From contig JAYQWG010000012.1 of assembly GCA_038150225.1 (NCBI GenBank), positions 1 to 53,781 on the forward strand: DNA of 53,781 bases, given 5' to 3'. The notes beneath the pieces are model-generated. The model ran no database searches, was not told the DNA's origin, and saw only the letters and a list, made by a program, of their open reading frames with translations. The DNA comes from Lucifugimonas sp038150225. Its GTDB lineage: Bacteria; Chloroflexota; Dehalococcoidia; Lucifugimonadales; Lucifugimonadaceae. A program made the translations under genes and the position numbers. Of the stretch, positions 26,141-35,251 are shown piece by piece. Position 1 is the stretch's first letter; every line of letters starts with the position of its first letter.

Positions 26141-27334
26141 ATGGTCAACGCCCTAAAATCAGAAGTGTTCATTACCGGGGCAACTCGGACACCTCTTGGA
26201 AAATTCCAAGGTGCAGTTTCGTCCGTTCCAGCAACTGAACTGGGTTCAACGGTCATTCGTTCTGCTGTGAAACGAGCGGGTATCGAATCCTCAGATGTTG
26301 ATTACACGATCATGGGTAACATGCTTTCGGCAGGCCTGGGGCAAACTCCAGCGAGGCAAGCTTCCATTGGCTCAGGGGTTCCGAACACTTCGTCCGCCCT
26401 CACTGTGAATAAAGCATGTGCTTCTGGAATACAGTCCGTAATACTCGCTGCCCAGTCAGTTCAGCTCGAAGAAAATGAAGCGGTTGTAGCAGGTGGTATG
26501 GAAAACATGAGCGCCGCACCACATTTGCTCATTAACAGTCGAACCGGACAACGACTTGGTGACACCAACCTCATCGACTCAATGATCCATGACGGACTGT
26601 GGTGTCCATTCGAGAACCGACATATGGGTGGATCAGCCGAAGCGATAAGCGAAAAATACGATATTTCTCGCGATGAACAAGATAAGTTTGCCGAACGAAG
26701 CCACAGACTCGCTTCTATCGCATCGGACGAAGGCTTATTCGACGCAGAAATCACTCCAGTCGAGGTATCAGGGCGCAGGGGCAAAGTAATTACCTTCGAC
26801 AAAGACGAAGGCCCAAGAGGGGACACAACCCTTGATGGACTGGCTTCTCTTCCTACAGTGTTCCCACCAGGAAAAACGGTCACGGCAGGGAATGCCTCGT
26901 CGATCAGTGATGGTGCAGCCGCTGTCGTAGTTGGAACAGAACTCATCGCTTCCAAATCTCGAGGATTAGTTGCCCGAATTATTGGTTATGCCCACGCCGC
27001 CAATGAACCTGGAATGCTGTTCGACGCACCCCGCATCGCAGTTGCCAATCTACTTGACAAGACTCACCAGACGATCGAAGACTTTGATCTGATCGAGGTA
27101 AACGAGGCATTTGCTGCACAGGTGCTTGCAAACGGTCAGGCGCTCAGTTGGGACTGGGACCGGGTGAATATTAACGGCGGTGCTATAGCACTAGGTCACC
27201 CGATCGGAGCAAGCGGGTCTCGAATTCTTGTGACGTTGATCCATGCTCTCTCAGCACAAAAACTCAAGAACGGGTTGGCAGTAATTTGCCATGCCGGCGG
27301 TGGATCAGTAGCCATGAGTATTGAACTTCAATAA
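26141..27334 (+). CDS. Acetyl-CoA acetyltransferase (thiolase)
   Basis: 397 residues with all thiolase landmarks: nucleophile Cys93 in NKACASGIQS, GGMENMSAAPHL, the loop NASSISDGAAAVVV, NEAFAAQVLA, His353 in GHPIGASGSR and Cys383 in ICHAGGGS. It should condense or cleave acetoacetyl-CoA and possibly longer 3-ketoacyl-CoAs. It heads a run of closely spaced genes: 11 bases separate it from the ATC-hydrolase-like gene with a strong ribosome site. Biosynthetic thiolase (AtoB/PhaA) is the closest type by motif. Confidence 0.92.
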   Translation: MVNALKSEVFITGATRTPLGKFQGAVSSVPATELGSTVIRSAVKRAGIESSDVDYTIMGNMLSAGLGQTPARQASIGSGVPNTSSALTVNKACASGIQSVILAAQSVQLEENEAVVAGGMENMSAAPHLLINSRTGQRLGDTNLIDSMIHDGLWCPFENRHMGGSAEAISEKYDISRDEQDKFAERSHRLASIASDEGLFDAEITPVEVSGRRGKVITFDKDEGPRGDTTLDGLASLPTVFPPGKTVTAGNASSISDGAAAVVVGTELIASKSRGLVARIIGYAHAANEPGMLFDAPRIAVANLLDKTHQTIEDFDLIEVNEAFAAQVLANGQALSWDWDRVNINGGAIALGHPIGASGSRILVTLIHALSAQKLKNGLAVICHAGGGSVAMSIELQ

Positions 27335-27345
27335 GGAGGTTCAGA

Positions 27346-27831
27346 ATGCCATTTGATCCGAACCAAATGGATGTAATTGATCGACGTAAAGTCGAAGCAA
27401 TTGTCCTGGGTCCCATGTTGAGAGCTTTTCAAAAACGGTTCGGAGAAGCAGAAACAAATGAAGTTGCGGTTCAAGTAATCACCCAGATTGCACGGGAACA
27501 AGGCAAAGATTTCGCTGACGGAATCGGATCGAATTCGCTTATTGATTACGCATCTAACAAAGATGCGTGGCGCCGGAATGGTGCTCTCGAATTCGAAGTA
27601 ATCGAAGAATCTGAGACGAAATATTCGTTCAATGTGACCCGATGCAAATACGCAGAAATGTACCGCGACCTAGGTTTTGGTGACCTGGGCGAAATATTTT
27701 CATGCACAAGGGATTTTGAGTTCTGTGGTGGATTCAACAGTGACGTTGAACTGACACGAACGCAGACAATAATGGAAGGCGCATCTCACTGCGATTTTAG
27801 GTACGTATTGAAGAAAAAGTCGGATAGTTGA
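27346..27831 (+). CDS. L-2-amino-thiazoline-4-carboxylic-acid-hydrolase-like protein
   Basis: 161 residues resembling the ATC hydrolase family (PF14196): the C-terminal half carries FNVTRCKYAEMYRDLG, DLGEIFSCTRDFEF and LTRTQTIMEGASHCDFRY, with cysteines in the family's conserved places. The characterised founder opens a thiazoline ring in a cysteine-forming route; most members are of unknown function. Its ribosome site AAGGAGG is among the best in the window. It follows the thiolase by 11 bases, so a role on a CoA-linked or thioester product is conceivable, but unproven. Confidence 0.7.
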   Translation: MPFDPNQMDVIDRRKVEAIVLGPMLRAFQKRFGEAETNEVAVQVITQIAREQGKDFADGIGSNSLIDYASNKDAWRRNGALEFEVIEESETKYSFNVTRCKYAEMYRDLGFGDLGEIFSCTRDFEFCGGFNSDVELTRTQTIMEGASHCDFRYVLKKKSDS

Positions 27832-27850
27832 TTTCGGAGAGTCCTCCACG

Positions 27851-28279
27851 ATGATTTGCCCAATTGACCAAACAACGTTGGATTTACGAGATGACGGTTC
27901 CGAGGCCCAGTGCCCGGACTGTAAAGGCGTATGGTTGACAACTCAGGCAATGGAAGACCTGGAGGATCAAGCTGGCGCTGACATGATCAAGGGACAGCGA
28001 ATATACGGCGCACACGAGGTGGAGCACGCATGTCCGCATTGTGGTGAGATGATGACTCGATTCAGGTATCGCGGTTATAACCTCGAGATCGAAACGTGTC
28101 CTCAAGACGCAGGATTCTGGCTGGATGCCAAGGAAGACCGAGAAGTACGAGACATCATGAAAAAGCGGCGAAACAATCTTGGTCGCGCCGCGTCAGCAGA
28201 GCGAAGTTGGCACCATGCCCGACGAGGAACAGCGCCGTCTCTAGTTCAGAGAATTCGAAACCTTCTTGGAATCAACTAA
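27851..28279 (+). CDS. Zinc-ribbon (TFIIB-type) protein
   Basis: 142 residues with two CxxC-type metal sites. The first is Cys3 with CPDC at 21-24 (MICPIDQTTL, QCPDCKGVWLT), the common zf-TFIIB arrangement; the second is HACPHCGEMM with ETCPQDAGFWLDAKE. The GVWL and GFWLD repeats show that the unit is duplicated. The C-terminus (about 100-142) is strongly basic and may bind nucleic acid or acidic partners. Function unknown. It is 19 bases after the ATC-hydrolase-like gene. Confidence 0.7.
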   Translation: MICPIDQTTLDLRDDGSEAQCPDCKGVWLTTQAMEDLEDQAGADMIKGQRIYGAHEVEHACPHCGEMMTRFRYRGYNLEIETCPQDAGFWLDAKEDREVRDIMKKRRNNLGRAASAERSWHHARRGTAPSLVQRIRNLLGIN

Positions 28280-28295
28280 TGTTTAGCGGAACGAT

Positions 28296-28865
28296 ATGTT
28301 CGAATCTGACCAACCTACAGCCGAGATAATGCTCTGCATGTTCCCTCATTTGAAGGAATTTGTCGTTGTTGACGCGCGACCAGATCGGCCAGGCGGCCCA
28401 ACTGTTCTAAATCTGTCGTTGTCGAACGTTCTTGGAGACAAGTTCTTTGCCGATCTGGAAAGTGATTTTTCAAAGATCATCCGTCGTCATGACATTGGCT
28501 TCCTCGAACTCATGGCAATCCCGCAGCAAGTAGAAGCGGTAATCAGATCTGTGTCTCTTCGACGGATCGTTGAAGAACTTGGTCTACCAGAACCTTTTTC
28601 CGGTGATCAACCCGGATCGATTGGTGTTTTATTCTTCGCTGGATCTCTCCTGGGGTTTGATTCGGAGCAACTTCGTGGCGCGCTCCGAGAAATGTTCTCA
28701 TCTAAGTTGGGTCCAATTGTGTTTGATAAGCTTTGCGAACAACTCCTGGCAATGGCCGATCAAGAGCGGCAGTCTGTTTCTGACAACACGCCAAAGCATC
28801 TTGCAGGTCTGATAACGGGTGAAAGTGCTCAGTACGTAACACTCTGGGAAAGTCGTCAAAACTAA
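28296..28865 (+). CDS. Uncharacterised protein
   Basis: 189 residues, unrecognised. It looks soluble and mainly helical after a short beta-rich start (FVVVDARPD, TVLNLSLSN). A pattern of amphipathic helices follows (KFFADLESDFSKIIRR, EQLRGALREMFSSKL). A short hydrophobic run, GVLFFAGSLLGF near 110, is too short to be a membrane anchor. It is 16 bases after the zinc-ribbon gene and probably the last gene of the thiolase operon. No further inference is justified. Confidence 0.65.
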   Translation: MFESDQPTAEIMLCMFPHLKEFVVVDARPDRPGGPTVLNLSLSNVLGDKFFADLESDFSKIIRRHDIGFLELMAIPQQVEAVIRSVSLRRIVEELGLPEPFSGDQPGSIGVLFFAGSLLGFDSEQLRGALREMFSSKLGPIVFDKLCEQLLAMADQERQSVSDNTPKHLAGLITGESAQYVTLWESRQN

Positions 28866-28974
28866 AACTTTCCAGTTCGCCTGACCGGTAAACATGTATG
28901 TTTCGTCGATCACGATTGATGACTACTTCTTCGACGGTGCCGTTCAGTCACCGTGAAATGGATCGACCAAACGA

Positions 28975-30408
28975 GTGCTAGACGAATTATTTGGTAACCC
29001 CGCTGACGGAACATTTGCCGCCTGGTTAGTTGATGGTGGTCTATGGGCAATTCTCATTGCTGCAGCGGGAGTTCTCGCCTGGTGGTTCGCACGACGTGCA
29101 CTTCGACGATGGGTCAGGCAAGCAATCAGCGGGCTCGGTCAAAGTGACGCAACCGCTGACGTCGATATAGCGATTCAAGCCGCGGACTCAAGAATTGCAT
29201 CGCTTGCGATCGCGCTTGTCATCGGGTTCTTGAGTGTCCTTGGAATACTGGCGGCTTTGGGCAACAACGTGGATCCCGCCGCGGAGTTCCTCAGAGACAC
29301 CGGTGCAAGTATCGGAATCTGGCTGGGAACTGCTGGTCTAACTATTGCGCTCATTGTTTTCGCAAGCTGGGTCGCAACCCGTATCGTCCGAAGAATTATT
29401 CCGCGAGTGCTGTCCTCGATCATGCTTGGACAAGCATCAACTGCGGATCATGACGAAGTTCTCAAACGCTCAGAAACTCTTTCAAGCGTATTTGTTGGTG
29501 CAGCGGTGGCGCTGATCTACATATCGGCACTCTTCATGATCCTAACCGAGCTTAGTGTCCCCGTCGGACCAGTACTCGGAGGATTCGGAATAGCGGGTAT
29601 TGCGGTTGGCTTCGGTGCTCAACATTTAGTAAGAGACCTTATTGCCGGCGTGTTCATTCTTGCTGAGAACCAGTATCGAACCGGTGATGTCGTCACTATC
29701 GCAGGTATTTCTGGACTAGTTGAATCGATCAACTTACGACGCACAGTCTTGCGAGACCTGGATGGCCAAGTCCATGTCATCCCCAATGGTGAAATCACAG
29801 TCGCTTCCAACAAAACGAAATACTGGTCACGCGTGAACCTAGACGTTGGAGTTGCATACAAAGAGGATGTAGACCGAGTGATCAAAGTCCTGAATGAGAT
29901 CGGAGACGACATCGCAGCCGACCCTTATTTCGGATTGATGCTCATCACGCCACCACAGGTGTTGAGACTCAACTCATTTGACGATTCATCGGTTACGTTC
30001 AAAGTCATTGGTGACTGCAAACCAATGAAGCAATGGGAAATCATGGGTGAGATGCGTCGCCGCATCAAAATCCGTTTCGACCAGGAAGGTATAGAAATTC
30101 CGTTCCCGCACCAGACAATTTACTGGGGCGAGGATCAAGTTCCATTACAGTGGGATGAGGTCCGCATGGCTGGTTACGGAGTCGAAACACCGGCAGAATC
30201 GGAAGCAGCACAAATTGCGCGATCCAAAGAGCCAGCACATACGGAGCCAGAAGTTTCAACGGAACCCGCAGAACTGGTACCAGTTGAGATGACACCCGAA
30301 TTGCGAGAAGAGTTGCTTGCCAACCTCGCACTTGCCGCGATAGCTCGCGTGACTGAGTCTGATCCGGATATCCGTACTCGCACAAGGTCGACTGACACGG
30401 ACGAATAA
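28975..30408 (+). CDS. MscS-family mechanosensitive channel
   Basis: 477 residues, GTG start. Hydrophobic helices lie near 18-38, 73-95, 112-137 and 170-190, and the pore-lining helix is GGFGIAGIAVGFGAQHLVRDL near 200-222. It is followed by the beta domain (FILAENQYRTGDVVTIAG, VHVIPNGEI) and the alpha/beta C-terminus with IEIPFPHQTIYWG. A 100-residue acidic, Glu/Pro/Ser-rich tail extends beyond the usual end. It should open on hypo-osmotic stretch. Its stop is two bases from the stop of a GT20 gene on the other strand, giving a possible osmotic pair. Confidence 0.92.
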   Translation: MLDELFGNPADGTFAAWLVDGGLWAILIAAAGVLAWWFARRALRRWVRQAISGLGQSDATADVDIAIQAADSRIASLAIALVIGFLSVLGILAALGNNVDPAAEFLRDTGASIGIWLGTAGLTIALIVFASWVATRIVRRIIPRVLSSIMLGQASTADHDEVLKRSETLSSVFVGAAVALIYISALFMILTELSVPVGPVLGGFGIAGIAVGFGAQHLVRDLIAGVFILAENQYRTGDVVTIAGISGLVESINLRRTVLRDLDGQVHVIPNGEITVASNKTKYWSRVNLDVGVAYKEDVDRVIKVLNEIGDDIAADPYFGLMLITPPQVLRLNSFDDSSVTFKVIGDCKPMKQWEIMGEMRRRIKIRFDQEGIEIPFPHQTIYWGEDQVPLQWDEVRMAGYGVETPAESEAAQIARSKEPAHTEPEVSTEPAELVPVEMTPELREELLANLALAAIARVTESDPDIRTRTRSTDTDE

Positions 30409-30409
30409 T

Positions 30410-31777
30410 TCAATCGCGGAGTACGGTCCTCCAGAATGATTCGGCTGTGTTCGATTCGGCGAGTTCTCGGATAGCTAGATATAGCTTTTCGCGCTCAGCA
30501 TCGCTCATATTCATAGCGGCAATAAACGACTCTTCGATTGCTACTGAATCTGTTGGCTGAACAATGAGCGCATTTGAGCCGTAGTTTTTAACGACCGGAA
30601 GGGATTCGCTCAGGATCATCGAGCCATTTCGTTTATTGACCAGTGGGGCGTCGAGAGAGGCACGTCCTACGCCATCAACGATTGGTACCGAAACCAAGGC
30701 ATCGTACTCACGAAGTGCAATCCGGGCACTCGACATACTTCGCTCTTCAATGATTCGCACCGCTGTGTACTTGCTGTCGTTGTTCACGGCACGTGCAGCT
30801 CGCCGAACATCTTCCATCAAACGTCTGTACGCTGCGATATGGCTTGGTCCGGGGGGTAGCAATACCCAATACTCAGGTTTTCTATCTAAAATTTCAGATC
30901 GTTTGAGGACATTCCGAAATGCCTCGATTGGGCGCACCAGGTTTTTGTGTGGCTCTGCTCTGTCGACGGTTACGAATAAGAAAGTAGGCCTTGTGGCTGC
31001 GAGCTGCTTCTGTTGGTTCGTCTCCTGTCGTTCAACAGGCTCGAACGATGGGGCGATTACCGACTTGATGTTTTGAGCTGAACTTCTGGCTGCTTGGCTT
31101 ACCGATTTGAACGCGGCGACGTCTTGTTCAGAAGGAAGCCGGAGTGAATCTGCTTTAGTTATCGAATCAGTTATCTGTTCAGCCCAGTGCGAGGGGAGCA
31201 ACGATAGATCTGAAGGCCACGGCCAGGGCGTGTCAAGAATGATGTGAATTTTCGCATCAACGGTCATATCCCGTAGCATCCCGGGAACAAGCAAAAGTTG
31301 ATAATCCTGAACGATCAAACGAATCGGTTCGCGTCCCAACAGATCGGATATTGCAGAAGCGAAAGACCTGTTCACTTCGATGTATCCGGTGTCCCAGGCG
31401 TCGTGCTCCTCACGTCCGATTTTTGGCGTGTAAGGGGATGACCATGCTCGGTGAAACGTGAACCACAGCAACGGATTGCAAATTACGTTGTAGTGCTTGT
31501 GCTGAACACGCCTGGAGCTTCGCACAAAATGGACATTCCAGTTGGAACGACGGGGAATCTGAGGTGTGTTCGCTTGTTCGTCGGTGAGCTTGCGTTCAGC
31601 GGGAGTCAGGGCTGGAACGATCCAATCGATTCGATGATTCTTGAATGGTTCATACGAGCGAGAAACTCCGCTCGTGTCCAGTCGGATCGACAGTGAACCG
31701 TCTGGCTGTTCAAGAAAGCGCGCTGGAGGTCGATTAGTGACAACTATCGTGCGTCGTTGATCGAGATCTTCGAACAT
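30410..31777 (-). CDS. GT20 glycosyltransferase, trehalose-6-phosphate-synthase-like
   Basis: 455 residues, the usual length of OtsA. Landmarks: VVTNRPPAR at the N-terminus in place of VSNR, NPLLWFTFHR, VQDYQLLLVPGML (family VHDYHLMLLP), the phosphate/nucleotide region FVTVDRAEPHKNLVRPIEAF, and LVSVPIVDGVGRASLDAP near the end. The VQDYQ change and other divergence leave the exact sugar open: trehalose phosphate synthase is most likely, glucosylglycerol-phosphate or a related osmolyte synthase is possible. No phosphatase domain or neighbouring phosphatase gene is seen. Confidence 0.75.
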   Translation of the reverse strand: MFEDLDQRRTIVVTNRPPARFLEQPDGSLSIRLDTSGVSRSYEPFKNHRIDWIVPALTPAERKLTDEQANTPQIPRRSNWNVHFVRSSRRVQHKHYNVICNPLLWFTFHRAWSSPYTPKIGREEHDAWDTGYIEVNRSFASAISDLLGREPIRLIVQDYQLLLVPGMLRDMTVDAKIHIILDTPWPWPSDLSLLPSHWAEQITDSITKADSLRLPSEQDVAAFKSVSQAARSSAQNIKSVIAPSFEPVERQETNQQKQLAATRPTFLFVTVDRAEPHKNLVRPIEAFRNVLKRSEILDRKPEYWVLLPPGPSHIAAYRRLMEDVRRAARAVNNDSKYTAVRIIEERSMSSARIALREYDALVSVPIVDGVGRASLDAPLVNKRNGSMILSESLPVVKNYGSNALIVQPTDSVAIEESFIAAMNMSDAEREKLYLAIRELAESNTAESFWRTVLRD

Positions 31778-31929
31778 AAGCGAACCGTCGCAAGGTAAAT
31801 CACGATCACCCGGATCATGAGTATGACTTCCAGAGCAAACCTAATCGTTCACTGGAATCGTTGAATTAGTCCGCAAATTCAATCACGGCGAGATCATTCA
31901 GTCAAAGTCGATATTTCATCCCGCAGTCT

Positions 31930-31959
31930 TTGACACTCAATTTGACCGGAAACTAAAAT
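31930..31959 (+). promoter_or_regulatory. Promoter of alaS
   Basis: TTGACA (31930-31935) and TAAAAT (31954-31959) are 18 bases apart. The start of transcription would be about 38 bases before the alaS ATG. This gap holds no other gene, and no T-box or riboswitch pattern is seen. Confidence 0.6.
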
Positions 31960-32003
31960 CAATCGTTCGTTTTTCGTTATGTTCAAACACAGTTTGGAGA
32001 ATC

Positions 32004-34784
32004 ATGTCGGTCACACCGCCAAAAACAGCTGATGAGCTACGAGAGGTATTCCTTTCGTATTTCGAGGGCCAAGATCACCTACGTATGCCCTCCGCATCGC
32101 TGATACCCGCGGCGGATCCGACGCTACTTCTCACAAACTCAGGCATGGCTCAATTCAAGGCGTACTTCGCGGGTGAGAAAGAGCCACCTCACCCTCGCAT
32201 CACGACCAGTCAAAAGTGTTTTCGAACAACTGACATTGAAGAAGTTGGAGACGATACCCACCTCACTTTGTTTGAGATGCTCGGCAACTTCAGTTTTGGA
32301 AACTACTTCAAACGCGAGGCTTGCGAGTGGGCACTCGATCTTCTTACTAACAAACTAGGTCTTGATCCTGAGCGTCTTTACTACACGGTGTACACAACCG
32401 ACGATGAAGCCGAGCAAATCTGGAAAGACCTCGGAATTCCATCAGAGCGGATTTACCGGTTCGGTGACGAAGACAACTGGTGGGGTCCAGCAGGAGATGA
32501 AGGACCATGTGGTCCGAGTTCAGAGATCAATTACTACCGAGGTTCACTTGACGACGTACCTGCGGTAGACGACCCCGTGCGTAACGGCGAGTGGGGGCCT
32601 AACTATCACGATGATTTCGTAGAGCTTTACAACCTGGTCTTCACTCAGTTCTATCGTGATCTCGATGGAAACGACACTGTTCTCCCGGCGAAGAATATTG
32701 ATACCGGGATGGGCTTCGAACGAATGCTCGCCGTGTTGCAAGGCGTTTCGAACGTCTACGAGACAGACGCATTTATGCCAATCATTCACAAAGTTGAACA
32801 GTTGTCGGGCGAAGAGTGGGGACAGGACAAGAAAACCGACATCGCAATTCGAGTCGTTGCAGAGCATTCTCGTTCAGCTTCGTTCCTGATCGGTGATGGT
32901 GTTGTGCCAGGCAACTCAGGTCGCGGTTACGTCCTTCGTCGATTGATCCGCCGTGGAATGTTGTTTGGGCGAGAACTCGGAATGGAAACACCAATGCTTT
33001 CCGCTGTTGCACAGACGGTTCGTGAGCAAATGGGTCGCACCTATCCAGAACTAGTCGATAATTTCGATTTCATCAAGGACGTGCTCGAGCAAGAAGAGAC
33101 CAGCTTCTCTCGGACACTTGAGTTTGGTGCCACAGCTCTCGCCGGGATGATCGAAGCGAGAGACTCAGATTTTTTGATGACTGATGCTCCTACCGGAGAC
33201 GACGCAAGGTCTGTCGGTATTCGATTAGCACTTGCTGCAAAAGACTCCGACGAGCAAGCATGGTCAAAATCCATCTCTGGCAAAGAAGCGTTCGTTCTTT
33301 ACGACACCTACGGCTACCCGGTTGAAGTGACTGAAGAAGTGGCCTTTGAATCTGAAATATCGGTCATGATCGATGACTTTGAGTCCGAAATGGAAGCCCA
33401 ACGAGAGCGTGGACGCGCTTCTGGAGGATTCGGCGGGAACACGAACGCCACCCGCGTGTACCAGGATCTAAAACTCGAAGACACACCGTTCCTCGGGTAC
33501 GAAACACTCGAGACAGAAACCGTCGTAGAGGCGATAGTGGTCGAAGGTGAGTCTGTTGATTCGGCGAGTGTGGGAACCGAAGTTGAATTGGTTCTAAAAG
33601 AAACGCCGTTCTATGCGGCAAGAGGTGGGCAGGTAGGCGATACCGGCGTCTTGTCTGGCAACGGGTTCAACATTGCTGTGAATGACACACTCGCACCCTA
33701 TGGACACGTCAACGTGCACTTTGGGACGATCACAGAGGGATCGATAAATACAGGTGACTCAGTCCGTGCATCCGTTGATGGAGACAGGCGGGAAAAGATC
33801 CGTAGAAATCACACCGCGACTCATCTCATTCACGCAGCACTTCGTGAAATCGTAGGCTCGCATGTTCGGCAGGCAGGTTCGGTTGTTGACCCTGACCGCC
33901 TGCGTTTCGACTTCACTCACATGCAGGCACTCACCAAAGAGCAAATCCAGGCAGTTCAGGATCGGGTCAATGAAAAAATCCGACATAACCGACCAGTTGA
34001 AGTGCACTGGACCACATATGGCGAAGCCGTCGAAGAAGGCGCGCTAGCGTTCTTCGGTGACACGTACGAGAACGAAGTTCGAACTATCAAGATAGATGCA
34101 CCGTGGAGCTACGAACTCTGTGGCGGGACGCACATGGACCACACTGGTGGTATCGGAACGTTCGTTATCACCTCTGAGACAGGCATTGGTGCTGGGATGC
34201 GCCGAATTGAGGCCATCACGGGACTGGCATCCGAACAGGCAATATCAGAGCGATTTGGTGCCCTGGATTCTCTGGCTGGCAGGTTCCGAGTGCAGCCGAC
34301 AGAAGTTGCAGGTCGGGTCGATTCCCTGGTCAATGATCTAGATGCTTCAAGAAAGCGCATTGCAGAACTTGAGCAACAGTTACTCCAGGCAAGCATGGGT
34401 GGTAGTAGTTGGGGCTCGTCGACTACTTTTTCCATCGACGTGAATGGGACGAGTGTTAGGGCCGAAGTAAACGAAGTACCAGCTTCCAATGTTGGGGCTC
34501 TACGCAAGGCCGGTGACCACCTCAAGGATCAAATTGGTAGTGGTGTTGTCATACTCGGTGCAGTAATCGATGGGCGACCAATGATCGTTGTTATGGCAAC
34601 CAAAGATGTTGTGGATGCCGGAATCAACTCAGGAGATATCGCCAAGAAACTTGCCCAGAAAATGGGTGGAGGCGGTGGTGGGAGTCCGGTAGTTGCTCAG
34701 GCAGGTGGAAAAAACGCCGACCAGCTTCGCCCTGCTCTTGAATCCGCAGAGGAAGTCATCACTTCACTGCTGAACGGATCATAA
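32004..34784 (+). CDS. alaS: Alanyl-tRNA synthetase
   Basis: 926 residues, slightly longer than the 875 common in bacteria. The class-II catalytic domain opens the protein (FLSYFEGQDHLRMPSASLIP, LLTNSGMAQFK, QKCFRTTDIEEVG, EMLGNFSFGNYFK, DTGMGFERMLAVLQG); then the tRNA-recognition domain, the editing domain with HTATHLIHAAL and CGGTHMDHTG (zinc His/Cys), and the C-Ala domain ending in KMGGGGGGSPVVAQAGG. A roughly 40-residue insertion (TDAPTGDDARS region near 400) accounts for the extra length. It charges tRNA-Ala. Confidence 0.97.
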   Translation: MSVTPPKTADELREVFLSYFEGQDHLRMPSASLIPAADPTLLLTNSGMAQFKAYFAGEKEPPHPRITTSQKCFRTTDIEEVGDDTHLTLFEMLGNFSFGNYFKREACEWALDLLTNKLGLDPERLYYTVYTTDDEAEQIWKDLGIPSERIYRFGDEDNWWGPAGDEGPCGPSSEINYYRGSLDDVPAVDDPVRNGEWGPNYHDDFVELYNLVFTQFYRDLDGNDTVLPAKNIDTGMGFERMLAVLQGVSNVYETDAFMPIIHKVEQLSGEEWGQDKKTDIAIRVVAEHSRSASFLIGDGVVPGNSGRGYVLRRLIRRGMLFGRELGMETPMLSAVAQTVREQMGRTYPELVDNFDFIKDVLEQEETSFSRTLEFGATALAGMIEARDSDFLMTDAPTGDDARSVGIRLALAAKDSDEQAWSKSISGKEAFVLYDTYGYPVEVTEEVAFESEISVMIDDFESEMEAQRERGRASGGFGGNTNATRVYQDLKLEDTPFLGYETLETETVVEAIVVEGESVDSASVGTEVELVLKETPFYAARGGQVGDTGVLSGNGFNIAVNDTLAPYGHVNVHFGTITEGSINTGDSVRASVDGDRREKIRRNHTATHLIHAALREIVGSHVRQAGSVVDPDRLRFDFTHMQALTKEQIQAVQDRVNEKIRHNRPVEVHWTTYGEAVEEGALAFFGDTYENEVRTIKIDAPWSYELCGGTHMDHTGGIGTFVITSETGIGAGMRRIEAITGLASEQAISERFGALDSLAGRFRVQPTEVAGRVDSLVNDLDASRKRIAELEQQLLQASMGGSSWGSSTTFSIDVNGTSVRAEVNEVPASNVGALRKAGDHLKDQIGSGVVILGAVIDGRPMIVVMATKDVVDAGINSGDIAKKLAQKMGGGGGGSPVVAQAGGKNADQLRPALESAEEVITSLLNGS

Positions 34785-34794
34785 GAGGTCTCTG

Positions 34795-35223
34795 ATTAGC
34801 GACGAACAGAGAATACTCGGCGTCGATTACGGCGAAGTCAGAATTGGCCTCGCCGTATCGGATCCAACCGGAACAATTGCGACCCCAATTGAAGCTCTTG
34901 ATGCTGAAGTTCGAAATGATGCGAAAAACGTGATCGAACAGGCTGAAGCGCACGAGGCCAGTTCTATTGTGGTCGGCTTGCCTTTGTCGTTGGACGGAAC
35001 TAGTGGTCCAGCTGTGCGAAAGGTACAGGCATTTTGCTCCACCCTTCGAAAAATCACTGATATTCCAATAATTACGTGGGACGAGCGAATGTCATCAGTT
35101 GAAGCCCAATCGCGACTTCGGGATGCGGGATTCAGCCCAACGAAAGCTCGCGGAAAAGATCGCGGCAAGATAGACTCGGCTGCAGCGGCGATTATTCTTG
35201 AATCGTATTTACGTTCGAAATAG
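34795..35223 (+). CDS. ruvX: Holliday-junction resolvase-like YqgF/RuvX, non-standard start
   Basis: 142 residues if started at ATT 34795 (CTG 34792 is the alternative). Family motifs are ILGVDYGEVRIGLAVSDP with the first catalytic Asp, IVVGLPLSLDGTSG, WDERMSSVEAQSRL with Glu, and the closing RGKIDSAAAAIILESYL with Asp. Between the in-frame stop at 34771 and the catalytic Asp there is no ATG, GTG or TTG; AGAGG at 34784-34788 sits six bases before ATT. The first ATG-like start, at 34930, would drop the active site. It follows alaS by ten bases and probably processes rRNA ends or recombination intermediates. Confidence 0.8.
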   Translation: MSDEQRILGVDYGEVRIGLAVSDPTGTIATPIEALDAEVRNDAKNVIEQAEAHEASSIVVGLPLSLDGTSGPAVRKVQAFCSTLRKITDIPIITWDERMSSVEAQSRLRDAGFSPTKARGKDRGKIDSAAAAIILESYLRSK

Positions 35224-35251
35224 CAGGATCTCCCAGAGGAACAATTAGCTA

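Noticed and set aside
26461..26955. Minus-strand frame of 164 codons
   Set aside because: Antisense to the thiolase; Ser/Pro-rich shadow.
31778..32003. T-box leader before alaS
   Set aside because: Promoter-to-start distance is only about 38 bases, and no T-box sequence is seen.
34930..35223. Short form of ruvX from the first ATG
   Set aside because: It would lack the catalytic Asp of VDYG; conserved sequence extends upstream to 34795.
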